This document shows, piece after piece, positions 1-8,123 of a stretch of DNA of 64,000 nucleotides (its first letter is position 1; every line of letters begins with the position of its first letter). The translations under genes were made by a program, and so were the position numbers. Source of the stretch: Maribacter sp. 4G9 (GTDB taxonomy: Bacteria > Bacteroidota > Bacteroidia > Flavobacteriales > Flavobacteriaceae); NCBI RefSeq assembly GCF_002742265.1, contig NZ_MDGL01000039.1, forward strand, positions 1-64,000, read 5' to 3'. The notes below the pieces were generated by a model, which was not told where the DNA came from, did no database searches, and saw only the letters and a program-made list of their open reading frames with translations.

Positions 1-1
1 C

Positions 2-130
2 GATGCGGTGATGAAATCCGTATATTTGGCAACAAGGGAGGCCACCAAGAAGTGGTCCATGCCCATCAGGAACTGGGGCATAATTTTAAACCAGTTCCTT
101 ACAATCTATGAAAAAAGGGTCAGACTTTAG
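2..130 (+). CDS. IS256-family transposase, C-terminal fragment
   Basis: The last 42 codons of a transposase are visible, open from the window edge to TAG at 128-130. The translated end contains the block [11 protein letters not shown] followed by a short tail with [10 protein letters not shown]. This matches the hallmark C-terminal region of IS256-type DDE transposases (KKW..PIRNW......L...F..R). These enzymes cut and join insertion-sequence ends. The catalytic residues lie upstream of the window, so activity cannot be judged. The frame is intact in the part shown. Confidence 0.72.
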   Translation, partial: DAVMKSVYLATREATKKWSMPIRNWGIILNQFLTIYEKRVRL

Positions 131-160
131 ATAAAAGTCCAACCCTCGTTATTTTTAACT

Positions 161-183
161 TACACACTTGGTGGGATAGTGTC
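161..183 (+). repeat. Putative right terminal inverted repeat of the IS256-type element
   Basis: TACACACTTGGTGGGATAGTGTC lies 30 bases beyond the transposase stop, where an IS256-type terminal repeat is expected. Only one end is inside the window, so this is a position-and-similarity call. Confidence 0.5.
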
Positions 184-197
184 TTTTTTACCAAACA

Positions 198-725
198 TTA
201 TGGTCTATAACTGTTTAACAATTCTATTTTTTCTGCTGTTTCTGCCTTCGCTATTTTGATTATAAGTCGGGTCAAGTTATGTTCATCAAAATTTTTAATT
301 TGGCCTAAATAAATATTCATTTCTTGCGCACCAATAGCCTCATTGAGCTTCACCGCGCTTTTGTATAGCATACTTCTGTTTTGAGATGGTTTGAATTGCT
401 TATCAATGACGAGGCAAATGAATTTCTGGCCAGCTATTACCGTTGGATAGGCACCTTCAATCAACTCCCAAACAATATAGTTTCTATTGGCACTTCTGGC
501 GTATATACCAATTTCATTGATAATCAAATTTGGTCTGTTGTCCAATAAGTTTACGACTCCCATAATGAAACTAAAACCAAAGATTACGATTGTGCTCCAA
601 GCCAAAGTGGGTTTTTTTGCAATGAAGTAAACCCCAATTATGATAAATGGGACGCTTGTCAGCATAAGCAAGAGCGCTTTTTTCTTTGAATTGTAGAAGC
701 GTATTTCGGGCATATCGTTGGTCAT
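198..725 (-). CDS. STM3941-like membrane protein
   Basis: A 175-residue protein with two hydrophobic segments near the N-terminus (about residues 16-36 and 43-61), then a soluble domain of about 110 residues. That domain includes the block PNLIINEIGIY and a W-E-L-I-E-G strand. Two membrane spans followed by a PH-like beta domain with an L-I-I-N-E-x-G-I motif resemble the STM3941 family, which has no known function. It probably sits in the inner membrane with the domain in the cytoplasm. It lies 13 bases downstream of the next minus-strand gene, so the two are probably co-transcribed. Its 3' end is only 15 bases from the IS256-type end. Confidence 0.6.
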   Translation of the reverse strand: MTNDMPEIRFYNSKKKALLLMLTSVPFIIIGVYFIAKKPTLAWSTIVIFGFSFIMGVVNLLDNRPNLIINEIGIYARSANRNYIVWELIEGAYPTVIAGQKFICLVIDKQFKPSQNRSMLYKSAVKLNEAIGAQEMNIYLGQIKNFDEHNLTRLIIKIAKAETAEKIELLNSYRP

Positions 726-738
726 TTTTTAGGTTCGC

Positions 739-1518
739 CTATGTTGAATAGTCTTCTATCTTTATTAGTTCCCATTGCTTTTGCAGACGTTTAAATGTGT
801 ATTTTATATGCACACCATTGGCAATGCCCCTTAAAAAAAGGGGGCGATAATCTGAGTTTTCATTTTGGTTGAGTGTAAACAATTCTTTCAGTGATTTATC
901 CAAGTTGATGTATTTCCAAGTGTCAACTGAAAATGTATCCTTCAAGGTTTCGTAGTCGTTCTTGTAGTCGAGATGAAAATAGGGAAGGGGAAATCTGATG
1001 TTTTCCTTTTGAAAAATCGAATCTAGGGTAAAGTTGTTTAGAAAGACAAAAAACTCATAATCACTGTTCTCAGAGATGTAGGACTTATAGTTCTTATCTA
1101 AGTGCCAATCTTCGGGTGCAGGATTAAAAGAAAGATTTTGAATAGTTAAAGTTTCAAATGAGACAATCGATACATTTATAGGTTCTTCACCGAAATCCGT
1201 TTCAAAATAATCTAGGGTATCAGATTGAAGTAGGGAGTGAAACCCCTTTTCTTTAGAAAAGGACCGAGGTATCCAATGCTCTTTTGTTCTGCTGGTTTTT
1301 TGGTGCATCCGAGCAGGGAAACTTACATGCTCTTTTTGGAAAGCACTGTCTGACATAAAATGGATGAAAAAATCCATGAAATTCCTTTTATCTTTTTGAA
1401 CATTGATGGAAGAATCCGCATTGGAAGTTCCATTGGAAATTGTGGTTTGAATCTTTTTGGATTTCGATTGACAACCAAGTAAGAAAATTGCCATTAGAAA
1501 TATTCCTAATTTTTTCAT
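739..1518 (-). CDS. DUF4348-like lipoprotein
   Basis: I place the start at 1518 because the first residues then form a lipoprotein signal (MKKLGIFLMA..LLGC, Cys16). The longer open frame upstream reads antisense-like sequence across the neighbouring gene. The mature 243-residue protein has two copies of a motif of the form F-F-x-x-F-x-x-D-S-x-F-Q-K-E-x-[IV]-x-F-P, near residues 49-67 and 160-180. That pattern resembles DUF4348 proteins of Bacteroidota, whose function is unknown. It is predicted to be anchored in the outer or inner membrane. Its start overlaps the preceding gene by 4 bases (ATGA type), indicating translational coupling. Confidence 0.6.
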   Translation of the reverse strand: MKKLGIFLMAIFLLGCQSKSKKIQTTISNGTSNADSSINVQKDKRNFMDFFIHFMSDSAFQKEHVSFPARMHQKTSRTKEHWIPRSFSKEKGFHSLLQSDTLDYFETDFGEEPINVSIVSFETLTIQNLSFNPAPEDWHLDKNYKSYISENSDYEFFVFLNNFTLDSIFQKENIRFPLPYFHLDYKNDYETLKDTFSVDTWKYINLDKSLKELFTLNQNENSDYRPLFLRGIANGVHIKYTFKRLQKQWELIKIEDYST

Positions 1519-1790
1519 TTTTGTTTTTTTAGTTTCGACCAGTCGTTGATTACAATTACCAGGAACACTAAAAAGATAATTCCAGCAATAGGAAAGGTGA
1601 TAAACAAGTACCAAGGCATGCTCATCCAGTAACAGTTGCCCTCGTGGCAAGGTTCTCCAGTTTTGAGTTCGGATATGTAAGCTCCAATTAGCCCAATTAA
1701 AATTGGGCTTATGGCAAATAGCCCTATAATCAATAGGCCAACAGGAATTCGCCACATATGTTTTTTTTGTTTGATCAATAAAGCACTCAT
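1515..1790 (-). CDS. Small two-span membrane protein
   Basis: A 91-residue protein starting at the ATG at 1790; a TTG five codons earlier is possible but less likely. Two hydrophobic segments (about residues 15-37 and 59-82) flank a short loop with the sequence GEPCHEGNCYW. The two cysteines of that loop could form a disulfide if it is periplasmic. The C-terminus is lysine-rich (KLKKQK), placing both ends in the cytoplasm by the positive-inside rule. I do not recognise a family. It overlaps the following lipoprotein gene by 4 bases, so the pair probably works or is made together. Confidence 0.55.
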   Translation of the reverse strand: MSALLIKQKKHMWRIPVGLLIIGLFAISPILIGLIGAYISELKTGEPCHEGNCYWMSMPWYLFITFPIAGIIFLVFLVIVINDWSKLKKQK

Positions 1791-1801
1791 ATAGTTTAAA
1801 T

Positions 1802-2275
1802 TCAATTTAATTGGTCCCCAAAATCGAACGGGGTATTTCTCTTTTTTAATTGCTCCAAGCTTTTTAAAATATCATCATGGCCATTGTTCAATAGTTCACG
1901 GTAGGCTAAATCAAGGTTATCCCAGTGGTATTTTAATAGGCCTCGATATAAATAATAGGTAATGGTCAATTCTATTTTCTTAATAATATTTCTTTTTTGT
2001 AATGATTTTTTTATGTTTTTGATTAGGTCGGCTTCCTTGAAATAATCCCATTCACTTGCTATGCTTGTTAGGTTAGGATACAGTACCGGGAATACTTCAT
2101 TTCTATTGATTTCCTTTATTTCCATCAAGGTATAGGGACTCAAAACAGCATAGAAAGCAATGTCCAGATAATCGCTCTTTTGAAGTTGTGTATCCAAATA
2201 AAAAAGGGATAGAGCAACCCAAATCGGTTTTCGCTTTGCGATGTCCAGAGTATCATACATTTTGTCAAATTTCAT
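1802..2275 (-). CDS. DUF7079-like protein, copy 1
   Basis: A 157-residue soluble protein with no signal peptide. The N-terminal half contains KRKPIWVALSLFYLDTQLQ, then S-P-Y-T-L-M-E-I and the block NEVFPVLYPNLTSIASEW. It aligns closely with the next minus-strand gene (2288-2770), so the two are tandem paralogues separated by 12 bases. The W-x-A-L-S-x-x-[FY]-L-D-[TS]-[EQ]-L and E-V-x-P-V-L-x-P-N-L signatures fit DUF7079 as I remember it, a family of unknown function. The C-terminal 45 residues diverge from the paralogue. An alternative start at the internal Met6 would shorten it slightly. Confidence 0.55.
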   Translation of the reverse strand: MKFDKMYDTLDIAKRKPIWVALSLFYLDTQLQKSDYLDIAFYAVLSPYTLMEIKEINRNEVFPVLYPNLTSIASEWDYFKEADLIKNIKKSLQKRNIIKKIELTITYYLYRGLLKYHWDNLDLAYRELLNNGHDDILKSLEQLKKRNTPFDFGDQLN

Positions 2276-2287
2276 CGCAAATATTTA

Positions 2288-2770
2288 TTATTGTGAGCCG
2301 TCTCGTTTTTGTCTACTAAACCTATTTTTTACAACTTTAAAAACCCCTTTTTCTTCTTTCCAGAGTTTTAGGATGCCCATGGTTTTGATATCAGTATCGC
2401 TTGTTAAATCATTATACCTCTTCTCTAATCTTTTCCATTTGCCATTCAGCTTCCAGTGGGAAGCCCAATAGGAGGTCGTGAGCATGGTATTAATAAGTCT
2501 ATTTCTTTTCTCCTGTGATTCAATTATTCTTTTGATTAAATATTCTTCATTTAAATTGTTCCAAGACCCTATTGCTCCGAACAGGTTAGGAAAAAGTACA
2601 GGGAAGACTTCCTTTTTATTGATTTGTTGTACCTCCTCAAAGTTGTATGGGCTTACTAAAATTTGAAACGCAATATTTATATAGTCCGATTCCCTTAATT
2701 CTGAGTCCAAGTACAAATGGGACAACACTATCCAAATAGGTCTTCTAAAAGTTATGTTGAGTTGTTTCAT
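2288..2770 (-). CDS. DUF7079-like protein, copy 2
   Basis: A 160-residue soluble protein sharing with its downstream neighbour the blocks F-R-R-P-I-W-I-V-L-S-H-L-Y-L-D-S-E-L, S-P-Y-N-F-E-E-V and KKEVFPVLFPNL. The C-terminus is different and basic (SRQKRDGSQ). A duplicated pair of cytoplasmic proteins with conserved cores and divergent tails suggests related but separate partners, or an immunity-type pair; that is inference only. The start is 10 bases downstream of the stop of the 2780-3745 gene, and the run from 3745 to 739 reads as one operon. Confidence 0.55.
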   Translation of the reverse strand: MKQLNITFRRPIWIVLSHLYLDSELRESDYINIAFQILVSPYNFEEVQQINKKEVFPVLFPNLFGAIGSWNNLNEEYLIKRIIESQEKRNRLINTMLTTSYWASHWKLNGKWKRLEKRYNDLTSDTDIKTMGILKLWKEEKGVFKVVKNRFSRQKRDGSQ

Positions 2771-2779
2771 AGTATCTGG

Positions 2780-3745
2780 TTAACCAGGATCTTCACTTCG
2801 ATATTCTAGTTTTACGATCAGCTTTTGCTCATTGAAATAAATCTTTAGATAGTCTGATTCCCCGCCCCCCACAATATAGAAAATATGCATTTCCATTTGT
2901 CGATAATCGGCCATTTCATAGCGATTCCATCCTTTGGTTAATTGTTTTAGATTAAATGGAAAGTCATAGCTGCTTCGCTCTTTCCGTTCACATTCGCCCC
3001 AACCATAACCATCATTGTTTAAGGGAATTTCAATGGTCCTGTCGATTTGCTCGGATGTTACATCTTCTAGACGTCCCATAGTTATCCCTTCACAGCGGTC
3101 ATCTTTGTAATAAACTAACGTCCATGTATCATTAAAAAAGGAACTTAAATTCCCGCTGTCCCTTAGTTTTTTTAGAAATCGTTCGGCATTTTTACCATAT
3201 GGGTTTTCTCTTCTTAGTACTCCCATTGGTGAGTTAATCATTTTTTGTAGTTCATGTGCGGCTGCAAAAGACATTAGCTCTAGGGCGAGCTCCACTTTTT
3301 CATTCAATTGATTTTTCCCTTTTTCGGTCAAGCTCCACATCACGTTTTCACCATTGATTTCCTTTTGTGCTTCTGAAATGAACTCGTATAAAAAGGTGGT
3401 GCCTTGTGCACCCATACCCTTCAGTAGTTCTAGTCTACCTATTGAAAATTTCACCTCATAAGATGAAATTTCGGAACGTTCAAGATGAAGTGCTTTTTCA
3501 TAGTTGTCCCTGGCATCGATATAATGTTTATTTTTCTCGAGCTTTAAGCCCCTATACCAAAAGTCATAGTATAGGCTATCGCCTTCGCATCCATTGTTTA
3601 GGCATGCTTTGTATTGCTCTTCCACTGATTTAAAATCAAAATCAAATGCCTTTTCTAAAATTTTGGTGCTTGGGTTTACTTGCGGTAGTGCAGCAGTAGT
3701 AACAAGAAAAAATAGGCTGTATATGTTCGCAATGCCGTTTTTCAT
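2780..3745 (-). CDS. Secreted TPR-like protein
   Basis: A 321-residue protein with an N-terminal signal-like segment (about residues 1-22, ending near AALPQ). Around residues 62-100 the pattern Y-I-D-A-R-D-N-Y-E-K-A-L-H-L fits one or two tetratricopeptide helices. A pair of cysteines near residues 48 and 54 (KACLNNGCEG) could form a disulfide in the periplasm. The C-terminal 120 residues are beta-rich (F-F-N-D-T-W-T-L-V-Y-Y, then D-Y-R-Q-M-E-M-H-I-F-Y-I-V) and look like a lipocalin-like or immunity-type sheet, but I cannot name it. No other enzyme motif is visible. It is followed 9 bases later by the DUF7079-like pair. Confidence 0.5.
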   Translation of the reverse strand: MKNGIANIYSLFFLVTTAALPQVNPSTKILEKAFDFDFKSVEEQYKACLNNGCEGDSLYYDFWYRGLKLEKNKHYIDARDNYEKALHLERSEISSYEVKFSIGRLELLKGMGAQGTTFLYEFISEAQKEINGENVMWSLTEKGKNQLNEKVELALELMSFAAAHELQKMINSPMGVLRRENPYGKNAERFLKKLRDSGNLSSFFNDTWTLVYYKDDRCEGITMGRLEDVTSEQIDRTIEIPLNNDGYGWGECERKERSSYDFPFNLKQLTKGWNRYEMADYRQMEMHIFYIVGGGESDYLKIYFNEQKLIVKLEYRSEDPG

Positions 3746-3749
3746 TGTT

Positions 3750-4691
3750 TTATGATGATGAAGTTGTATTTCTATTCAGTACCAAAACAGCCTTTTCTTC
3801 TGCAAGTCCTATCTCTGCGGTAGAACCACTATTAAACTCCAAAAAATCAGATTCTATTCCATCGCTAAATATGATACCATTAGAGGGCATCAATGATTCT
3901 ATAAAAAGCTTAGTGGAATTTTGGATTTCCCCAGCTGTGATGCCTATTTTGCTGCGTATGCTTTTAAAAGGTTCTCGCACCGCAAATAGTAGCTGATTAC
4001 TTTTTATTGCAGGTCTTTTCAACTCCAAGTCCTCATGAAGCAAATGGGTTAGGCCAAAAGCCATATTAAACAGGGAACTTAACCAACCAGTGGCTCCTGC
4101 CGCTGTGGAAATTATAATACCACTGGAAGATTGTTCTTCCTTTTGGTTTTTATAGGAAATGATATAACGTGCCGAAGTATGGGATGAAGGGCCAATGAAA
4201 AGATCGCTGAAGGCCAATAGCCGTTGCCCGTCATTTAGTTTTGCTTCCGCAAATTGTAAGATGTTCGCATAAAGTTTGTCTTCAAATACGGAAAAAACAC
4301 CCTCTATGAAATTGTCAACATCAAAAGGAAGCAACACGCCATCATAGCGATTTTTATCGGGGTTTATAGCGATTATTGGTAAACCCTTTGAATACTTGGC
4401 GGTGTTGGCCACAAGACCATCCTGGCCCACGACTACAATGATGTTTTTTTCTGAAAAAATATAGGAGGGCAAAAATTCCCGCTCCACAATTTTGCACTTG
4501 ATGACTTTTGACAGATTTGTTTGTACACCATCCAAAACACGGTGAAACGTATCGTGCTCAAGCTCATAATCCCTAAAATCTCCGCTAAGGCTCTCAATGT
4601 AAAACTTTGCTTGCGCCTTTGTGTTGAAGCGGGCTATTAAACCTTCAAGACGGGTTTTGTTTTTAACGATTATGGCGTACTCGGGGTCCAT
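3750..4691 (-). CDS. NAD(+)/NADH-kinase-like protein
   Basis: A 313-residue cytoplasmic protein of the NAD kinase/diacylglycerol kinase fold. The nucleotide-binding glycine motif GGDG appears as G-Q-D-G (residues 89-92), preceded by the strand I-I-V-V-V. A second landmark, A-I-N-P-D-K-N-R-Y-D-G (about 108-118), matches the NADK strand that carries N-P-D. A third, I-I-I-S-T-A-A-G-A-T-G-W (about 192-203), replaces the family's S-T-P-T-G-S-T-A-Y. It therefore belongs to the fold but departs from the standard catalytic motifs, so the substrate may not be NAD. Its ATG overlaps the stop of the SPFH gene by one base (TAATG), which implies tight coupling with that membrane protein. Confidence 0.68.
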   Translation of the reverse strand: MDPEYAIIVKNKTRLEGLIARFNTKAQAKFYIESLSGDFRDYELEHDTFHRVLDGVQTNLSKVIKCKIVEREFLPSYIFSEKNIIVVVGQDGLVANTAKYSKGLPIIAINPDKNRYDGVLLPFDVDNFIEGVFSVFEDKLYANILQFAEAKLNDGQRLLAFSDLFIGPSSHTSARYIISYKNQKEEQSSSGIIISTAAGATGWLSSLFNMAFGLTHLLHEDLELKRPAIKSNQLLFAVREPFKSIRSKIGITAGEIQNSTKLFIESLMPSNGIIFSDGIESDFLEFNSGSTAEIGLAEEKAVLVLNRNTTSSS

Positions 4692-5710
4692 TAGCTCTTT
4701 TCTTTTGGTGTATTTAAAAGTGAATCCAACAAATCTGGACTGATGTTTAGGTTTCCAATTTTGTCCGCATTCTCTGCCAATTCCCTAAAGGCTAATGCAA
4801 TATTCATTTTAGGATCTATATTGTTTTTAATGGCCGTTAACAATTTCCAGTCAAGTTCTTGGTAGGGTTTTAATTTGGTTTCCAAAACATAGCCTTGGGT
4901 TTCGGCCTCTTTTCTGTCATTTGTTGATTTTAATGTGATAAATTCTTCACGCTGTTTTTCTACCGCTATATCTGCACCAAGGTTCATTTCCCTAAGCTTT
5001 TTATCGTTTTCGGCTTTCAAGACATCAGATTCCATTTTCTTTTGTACGATCTGCTTGTGTTTTTCTTCTACGGCTATTTCGGTATTCAGTTCAGATTCTT
5101 TGATGATGCGTTCTTGCTCTACAGCGAAATTTCGTCGTTCATAGATGGCCTGATCGGCCTCTTGTTGCAGTTTTTCCCTGGTCTCTGTTTCCAATGCTTT
5201 CCGCATGTCGGGCGTGGGCCGTACTCCAGAAACGTTGACACCTGTAATTTGAATGCCTATTTTGCCAAGGGCTTCTGCAGATTGTAATCCTGAGGCTATA
5301 GTGGTCTCAATGTCTTTGGCCGCATGAATGGCGGTTTTCATATCGGTGCTGAGTATAAAGGCCGATATCGATGACCGTGCCATATTGATGATGCGTTGGT
5401 TCAGTTTTTCCAAGTCATTTTTTTTGTGCTTGCCTTCTTTATCCACCGTAAAATCAAATATATCTGCCAGTTTCCTTGGGTCTTCAATATGATAGCTCAC
5501 TTCACCTTGTATGGATACGGTCTGATAGTCCTTTGTGGTTTCGGGGAAAATAAAGGGGAGATCATTGCTTCCCATCGGTATGGCCACAATAGAACTTTTT
5601 GGTTCGTAATAAAAGAAAGAGAGTCCTCTACCTTCTTTTCTGACCTTTCCATTTTTGTAGTGCAAAACGTAGGTCATCGCATCAAATTTTATATGTTTTA
5701 TTCCAAGCAT
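4691..5710 (-). CDS. SPFH/band 7 (flotillin/prohibitin-like) protein
   Basis: A 339-residue protein without a clear N-terminal transmembrane segment. The SPFH core spans about residues 30-185 (F-I-F-P-E-T-T-K-D-Y-Q, Q-G-E-V-S-Y-H-I-E-D-P and I-G-I-Q-I-T-G-V-N-V-S-G-V-R-P). A long charged, Ala/Glu/Lys-rich helix follows (about 170-270, with Q-E-A-D-Q-A-I-Y-E-R-R-N), typical of flotillin coiled coils. SPFH proteins oligomerise on membranes and scaffold partners. The one-base overlap with the NAD-kinase-like gene suggests that protein is its partner. Without a transmembrane helix, attachment may be peripheral. Confidence 0.78.
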   Translation of the reverse strand: MLGIKHIKFDAMTYVLHYKNGKVRKEGRGLSFFYYEPKSSIVAIPMGSNDLPFIFPETTKDYQTVSIQGEVSYHIEDPRKLADIFDFTVDKEGKHKKNDLEKLNQRIINMARSSISAFILSTDMKTAIHAAKDIETTIASGLQSAEALGKIGIQITGVNVSGVRPTPDMRKALETETREKLQQEADQAIYERRNFAVEQERIIKESELNTEIAVEEKHKQIVQKKMESDVLKAENDKKLREMNLGADIAVEKQREEFITLKSTNDRKEAETQGYVLETKLKPYQELDWKLLTAIKNNIDPKMNIALAFRELAENADKIGNLNISPDLLDSLLNTPKEKS

Positions 5711-5726
5711 TGTTTCGTTTTTTAGT

Positions 5727-6518
5727 TCAATGTGATTTCTTTAATTTGTTTCTATACCATCTGATTCCTAGTAGTAGTCCCACCACAACTAAAATGAACG
5801 GCCAAATGTTCGTCAGGAAGACAAAAAACCAAATCAGATTGTCCCAACCGTTCTTAAAACTATTTTGGAATTTTTGTCCGAATGCTGTTTTATTGGGAAT
5901 TCTTTCATAAAAGGTCGTGGTCAGGGTAGCGAACGCCACTTGGTTTTGCAAATAATTGAGTCGCCCTTCAATGGATTCTATCTCTGTCCTTAAGAGACCG
6001 ATCTGTTTTTCGATCTCTACAATTTCAATGACGTTTTTTGCTTGTTTTAAAAGAACCAAATAGCGGGTTTCCAGTTCCTTCTTTGTTTTAAGTCTCGTTT
6101 CTACGTCTAGAAACTCTTCGGTAACGTTTTTTGTGTTGATGCTTTTCCGTTCCAATTTTTCAACCCCTTTGATGGCATCGGTAAGAAAATTATCAAAATC
6201 ATCCACTGGTATGCGAATAACGAGGGTATTGCTCTTGCGATCTAAGGATTTGGATTCTTGGTCAGAGGACACATTGGCTTTGTATTGGTCAACCGTTTTA
6301 AAAATCGTTTTTCTGGCGGTGTTTATATCATCTGTTTCAAACGTGATATGGCCTTCTTTGATCAATTTTCGTTCTACAATCCCATTTATGTCTGGTTCGT
6401 CCGTAGAAGGCGCTTTTGCTTGCGCTGCCATTTCCATCATAGCGCTTTCAGGGCTTTTGGCACAGGCTATGACCGTTAATAGGATGAACAAGCCAAAATA
6501 ATACTTTACGTTTTTCAT
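5727..6518 (-). CDS. DUF4349 lipoprotein
   Basis: A 263-residue protein with a lipobox (T-V-I-A-C, Cys19). A conserved domain runs from about residue 50 to 205 with K-E-G-H-I-T-F-E-T and T-L-V-I-R-I-P-V-D-D-F-D-N-F, then a predicted coiled coil (E-L-E-T-R-Y to R-L-N-Y-L-Q-N-Q). A single transmembrane helix lies near residues 230-252, followed by the basic tail RNKLKKSH. This layout is the usual form of DUF4349 proteins. Their function is not established; they are thought to be envelope proteins. It sits 16 bases upstream of the SPFH gene on the same strand. Confidence 0.75.
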   Translation of the reverse strand: MKNVKYYFGLFILLTVIACAKSPESAMMEMAAQAKAPSTDEPDINGIVERKLIKEGHITFETDDINTARKTIFKTVDQYKANVSSDQESKSLDRKSNTLVIRIPVDDFDNFLTDAIKGVEKLERKSINTKNVTEEFLDVETRLKTKKELETRYLVLLKQAKNVIEIVEIEKQIGLLRTEIESIEGRLNYLQNQVAFATLTTTFYERIPNKTAFGQKFQNSFKNGWDNLIWFFVFLTNIWPFILVVVGLLLGIRWYRNKLKKSH

Positions 6519-6549
6519 TACTCTTTTTTATAGTTTAATCAGTACTTTT

Positions 6550-7143
6550 TTAGCTGCTACAATCCGAGGTGACTCTATCAATTATGGTTAAATACCATCT
6601 TTTACTAATTCGTGTTAGGTAAAAGATAAACTTACCTTCAGTACTGTCACACACCACAATTCTATGACTGTTCTTTTCCAGATTCTCAAAGGATTTTATT
6701 TCTTTTTCAGAAATATTCCCATCCATATATGTATTTAAGTTTTTTGCTGTTTCAGAAAGCAAGTGACTCGTTTTGGTGGTGTCACAGAACATTCCAATTT
6801 TGGTCCATTCCAAAGCCGAACAATCATAGGTCGGCAAACTCTCAAAGGATAAATTTAAATCTGTAGAGAAGTCGTAGTATGGAAAATAGTCTGGAACAGG
6901 AGTTTCAAAATCAATGGTTGAGGTCTTTTGGTATTGATCAAAAATTCCGAACCTAAATAGTACGATGACTCCCTGTTCTTTAGATACAAAACTGCTCACG
7001 GCCGATTGGTTCTTTTCCTTGAAAGCAGTAACTAATCCTATAATCGCACTTTCAAGATTATCCGGCGGTAACTGGGCAGAACAGGCCAAGAGCGAAAGTC
7101 CCATTATAAGTGATAACTGATATTTGATTTTTTGTTTTTTCAT
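6550..7143 (-). CDS. Hypothetical lipoprotein
   Basis: A 197-residue protein with a lipobox (L-S-L-L-A-C, Cys21). After a 25-residue linker the sequence has an NTF2/SnoaL-like opening (L-E-S-A-I-I-G-L-V-T-A-F-K-E-K-N-Q-S-A-V-S-S-F-V). It ends with a strand of the type G-K-F-I-F-Y-L-T-R-I-S-K-R-W-Y-L-T-I-I-D. Both resemble cone-shaped NTF2-like binding domains, but this is only a weak match. Two cysteines (about residues 104 and 119) may pair. No catalytic motif is visible. It lies 31 bases upstream of the DUF4349 gene. Confidence 0.5.
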   Translation of the reverse strand: MKKQKIKYQLSLIMGLSLLACSAQLPPDNLESAIIGLVTAFKEKNQSAVSSFVSKEQGVIVLFRFGIFDQYQKTSTIDFETPVPDYFPYYDFSTDLNLSFESLPTYDCSALEWTKIGMFCDTTKTSHLLSETAKNLNTYMDGNISEKEIKSFENLEKNSHRIVVCDSTEGKFIFYLTRISKRWYLTIIDRVTSDCSS

Positions 7144-7183
7144 TTTCGGTCACATCATATAGTCTACTTTTATACTGAAGGGA

Positions 7184-8104
7184 CTAGTCATACATATTCA
7201 TCATCCTGAAAATTTTCAGCGATCCATTGGGTTCTCTTTTCCAAAGCCTAAGGTTTTTGCTCGTACTTATTCCAGAATTGAAGTCATCCCTCCAACTTTC
7301 AATGGCCGAGCCATATTCAAGCACGTGGTTCTTCAATTCAACTATTCTATCCGTTCTAACATCCAGTTCTTCAAATAGCGGTTCTTCTTTTTGCAGTTCT
7401 ACCAAATACTCTTCAATGGCTTCGGATCCTTTTGCAATAGGGCTGAAACCCCCAATGAGCATTGCATCTTTTGAATAGAACATTGACCATCGCTTGGTAT
7501 CCCCTTCCATAATCACCTTCTCCATAAGGCAGTTTAAGGCCTCTATCTCCAAGCTTATATTATCGTTAACCAAAATATGAGGTTCTAGCGCCATTCGCAC
7601 GGAAGGCACATCTTTGAATCTAAGTTTGTCCCCAAAGTCAACCCAATTGTCATAGTTCCAGGCTTCCGTTACAAGCTCATAATCGTCTTTTTTTGTTAAC
7701 TCCCAAACCCGTTGGTATTTGCCATTTAATTGATGCTCGTCTTCATTATCAGATATACCTATTAAAAAGCTTCCGAATTCTACTAGGTGTGTTCCGAGGT
7801 CCAAAATTTCTATTTGCTCACTGCTATAGTTGTCAACATTAAATCGCTCAAAAAATGATTTATAGTAAAGGGCAGTAGGAATCAATCCTAAAACCGTTTC
7901 CTGGAACTCAGGCATTAACCGAACGTTCTCCCCATACCGGTCCTGTACAAGCCCAAAGTTCCCTTGCTGGTACATGGCCTCATAATCTTTCCGGAATTTA
8001 TCCAGGAATTCCACTAACTGTTTGCTTGGTGCGATGTCCCCTTGGGAATAACCACTGTTGCTAAATAGCAGTGAGAGCAGGGCCATGACGATTACTTTTT
8101 TCAT
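7184..8104 (-). CDS. Secreted protein with two SnoaL/NTF2-like domains
   Basis: A 306-residue protein with a Sec signal peptide (residues 1-20, ending S-G-Y-S-Q). Two NTF2-like domains follow. The first (about 27-165) contains Y-G-E-N-V-R-L-M-P and a G-T-H-L-V-E-F-G strand. The second (about 190-306) contains W-S-M-F-Y-S-K-D-A-M-L-I-G-G-F-S-P-I-A-K-G and ends L-R-L-W-K-R-E-P-N-G-S-L-K-I-F-R. The order 'helices, D-A-x-x-x, G, strand, W' is typical of DUF4440/SnoaL-like proteins, which bind or turn over small molecules or act as association domains. Here it would act in the periplasm. The ligand is unknown. Confidence 0.62.
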   Translation of the reverse strand: MKKVIVMALLSLLFSNSGYSQGDIAPSKQLVEFLDKFRKDYEAMYQQGNFGLVQDRYGENVRLMPEFQETVLGLIPTALYYKSFFERFNVDNYSSEQIEILDLGTHLVEFGSFLIGISDNEDEHQLNGKYQRVWELTKKDDYELVTEAWNYDNWVDFGDKLRFKDVPSVRMALEPHILVNDNISLEIEALNCLMEKVIMEGDTKRWSMFYSKDAMLIGGFSPIAKGSEAIEEYLVELQKEEPLFEELDVRTDRIVELKNHVLEYGSAIESWRDDFNSGISTSKNLRLWKREPNGSLKIFRMMNMYD

Positions 8105-8123
8105 AAATGCTTTTAACTGTTTT

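Larger units (their letters stand above)
1..183 (+). mobile_element. Right end of an IS256-family insertion sequence (partial)
   Basis: The window opens inside an insertion sequence. A transposase C-terminus runs to a stop at 130, and about 50 bases later comes a terminal-repeat-like stretch ending in GGTGGGATAGTGTC near 183. Its complement begins GACACTATCCC, as I recall for IS256-type ends in Bacteroidota. The left end lies outside the window, so neither terminal repeat pairing nor target duplication can be checked here. Confidence 0.65.

Noticed and set aside
739-1755. A long 338-residue version of the DUF4348-like protein
   Set aside because: The first 79 codons overlap the small membrane protein gene in another frame and have unnatural composition. 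The lipobox start at 1518 fits better.
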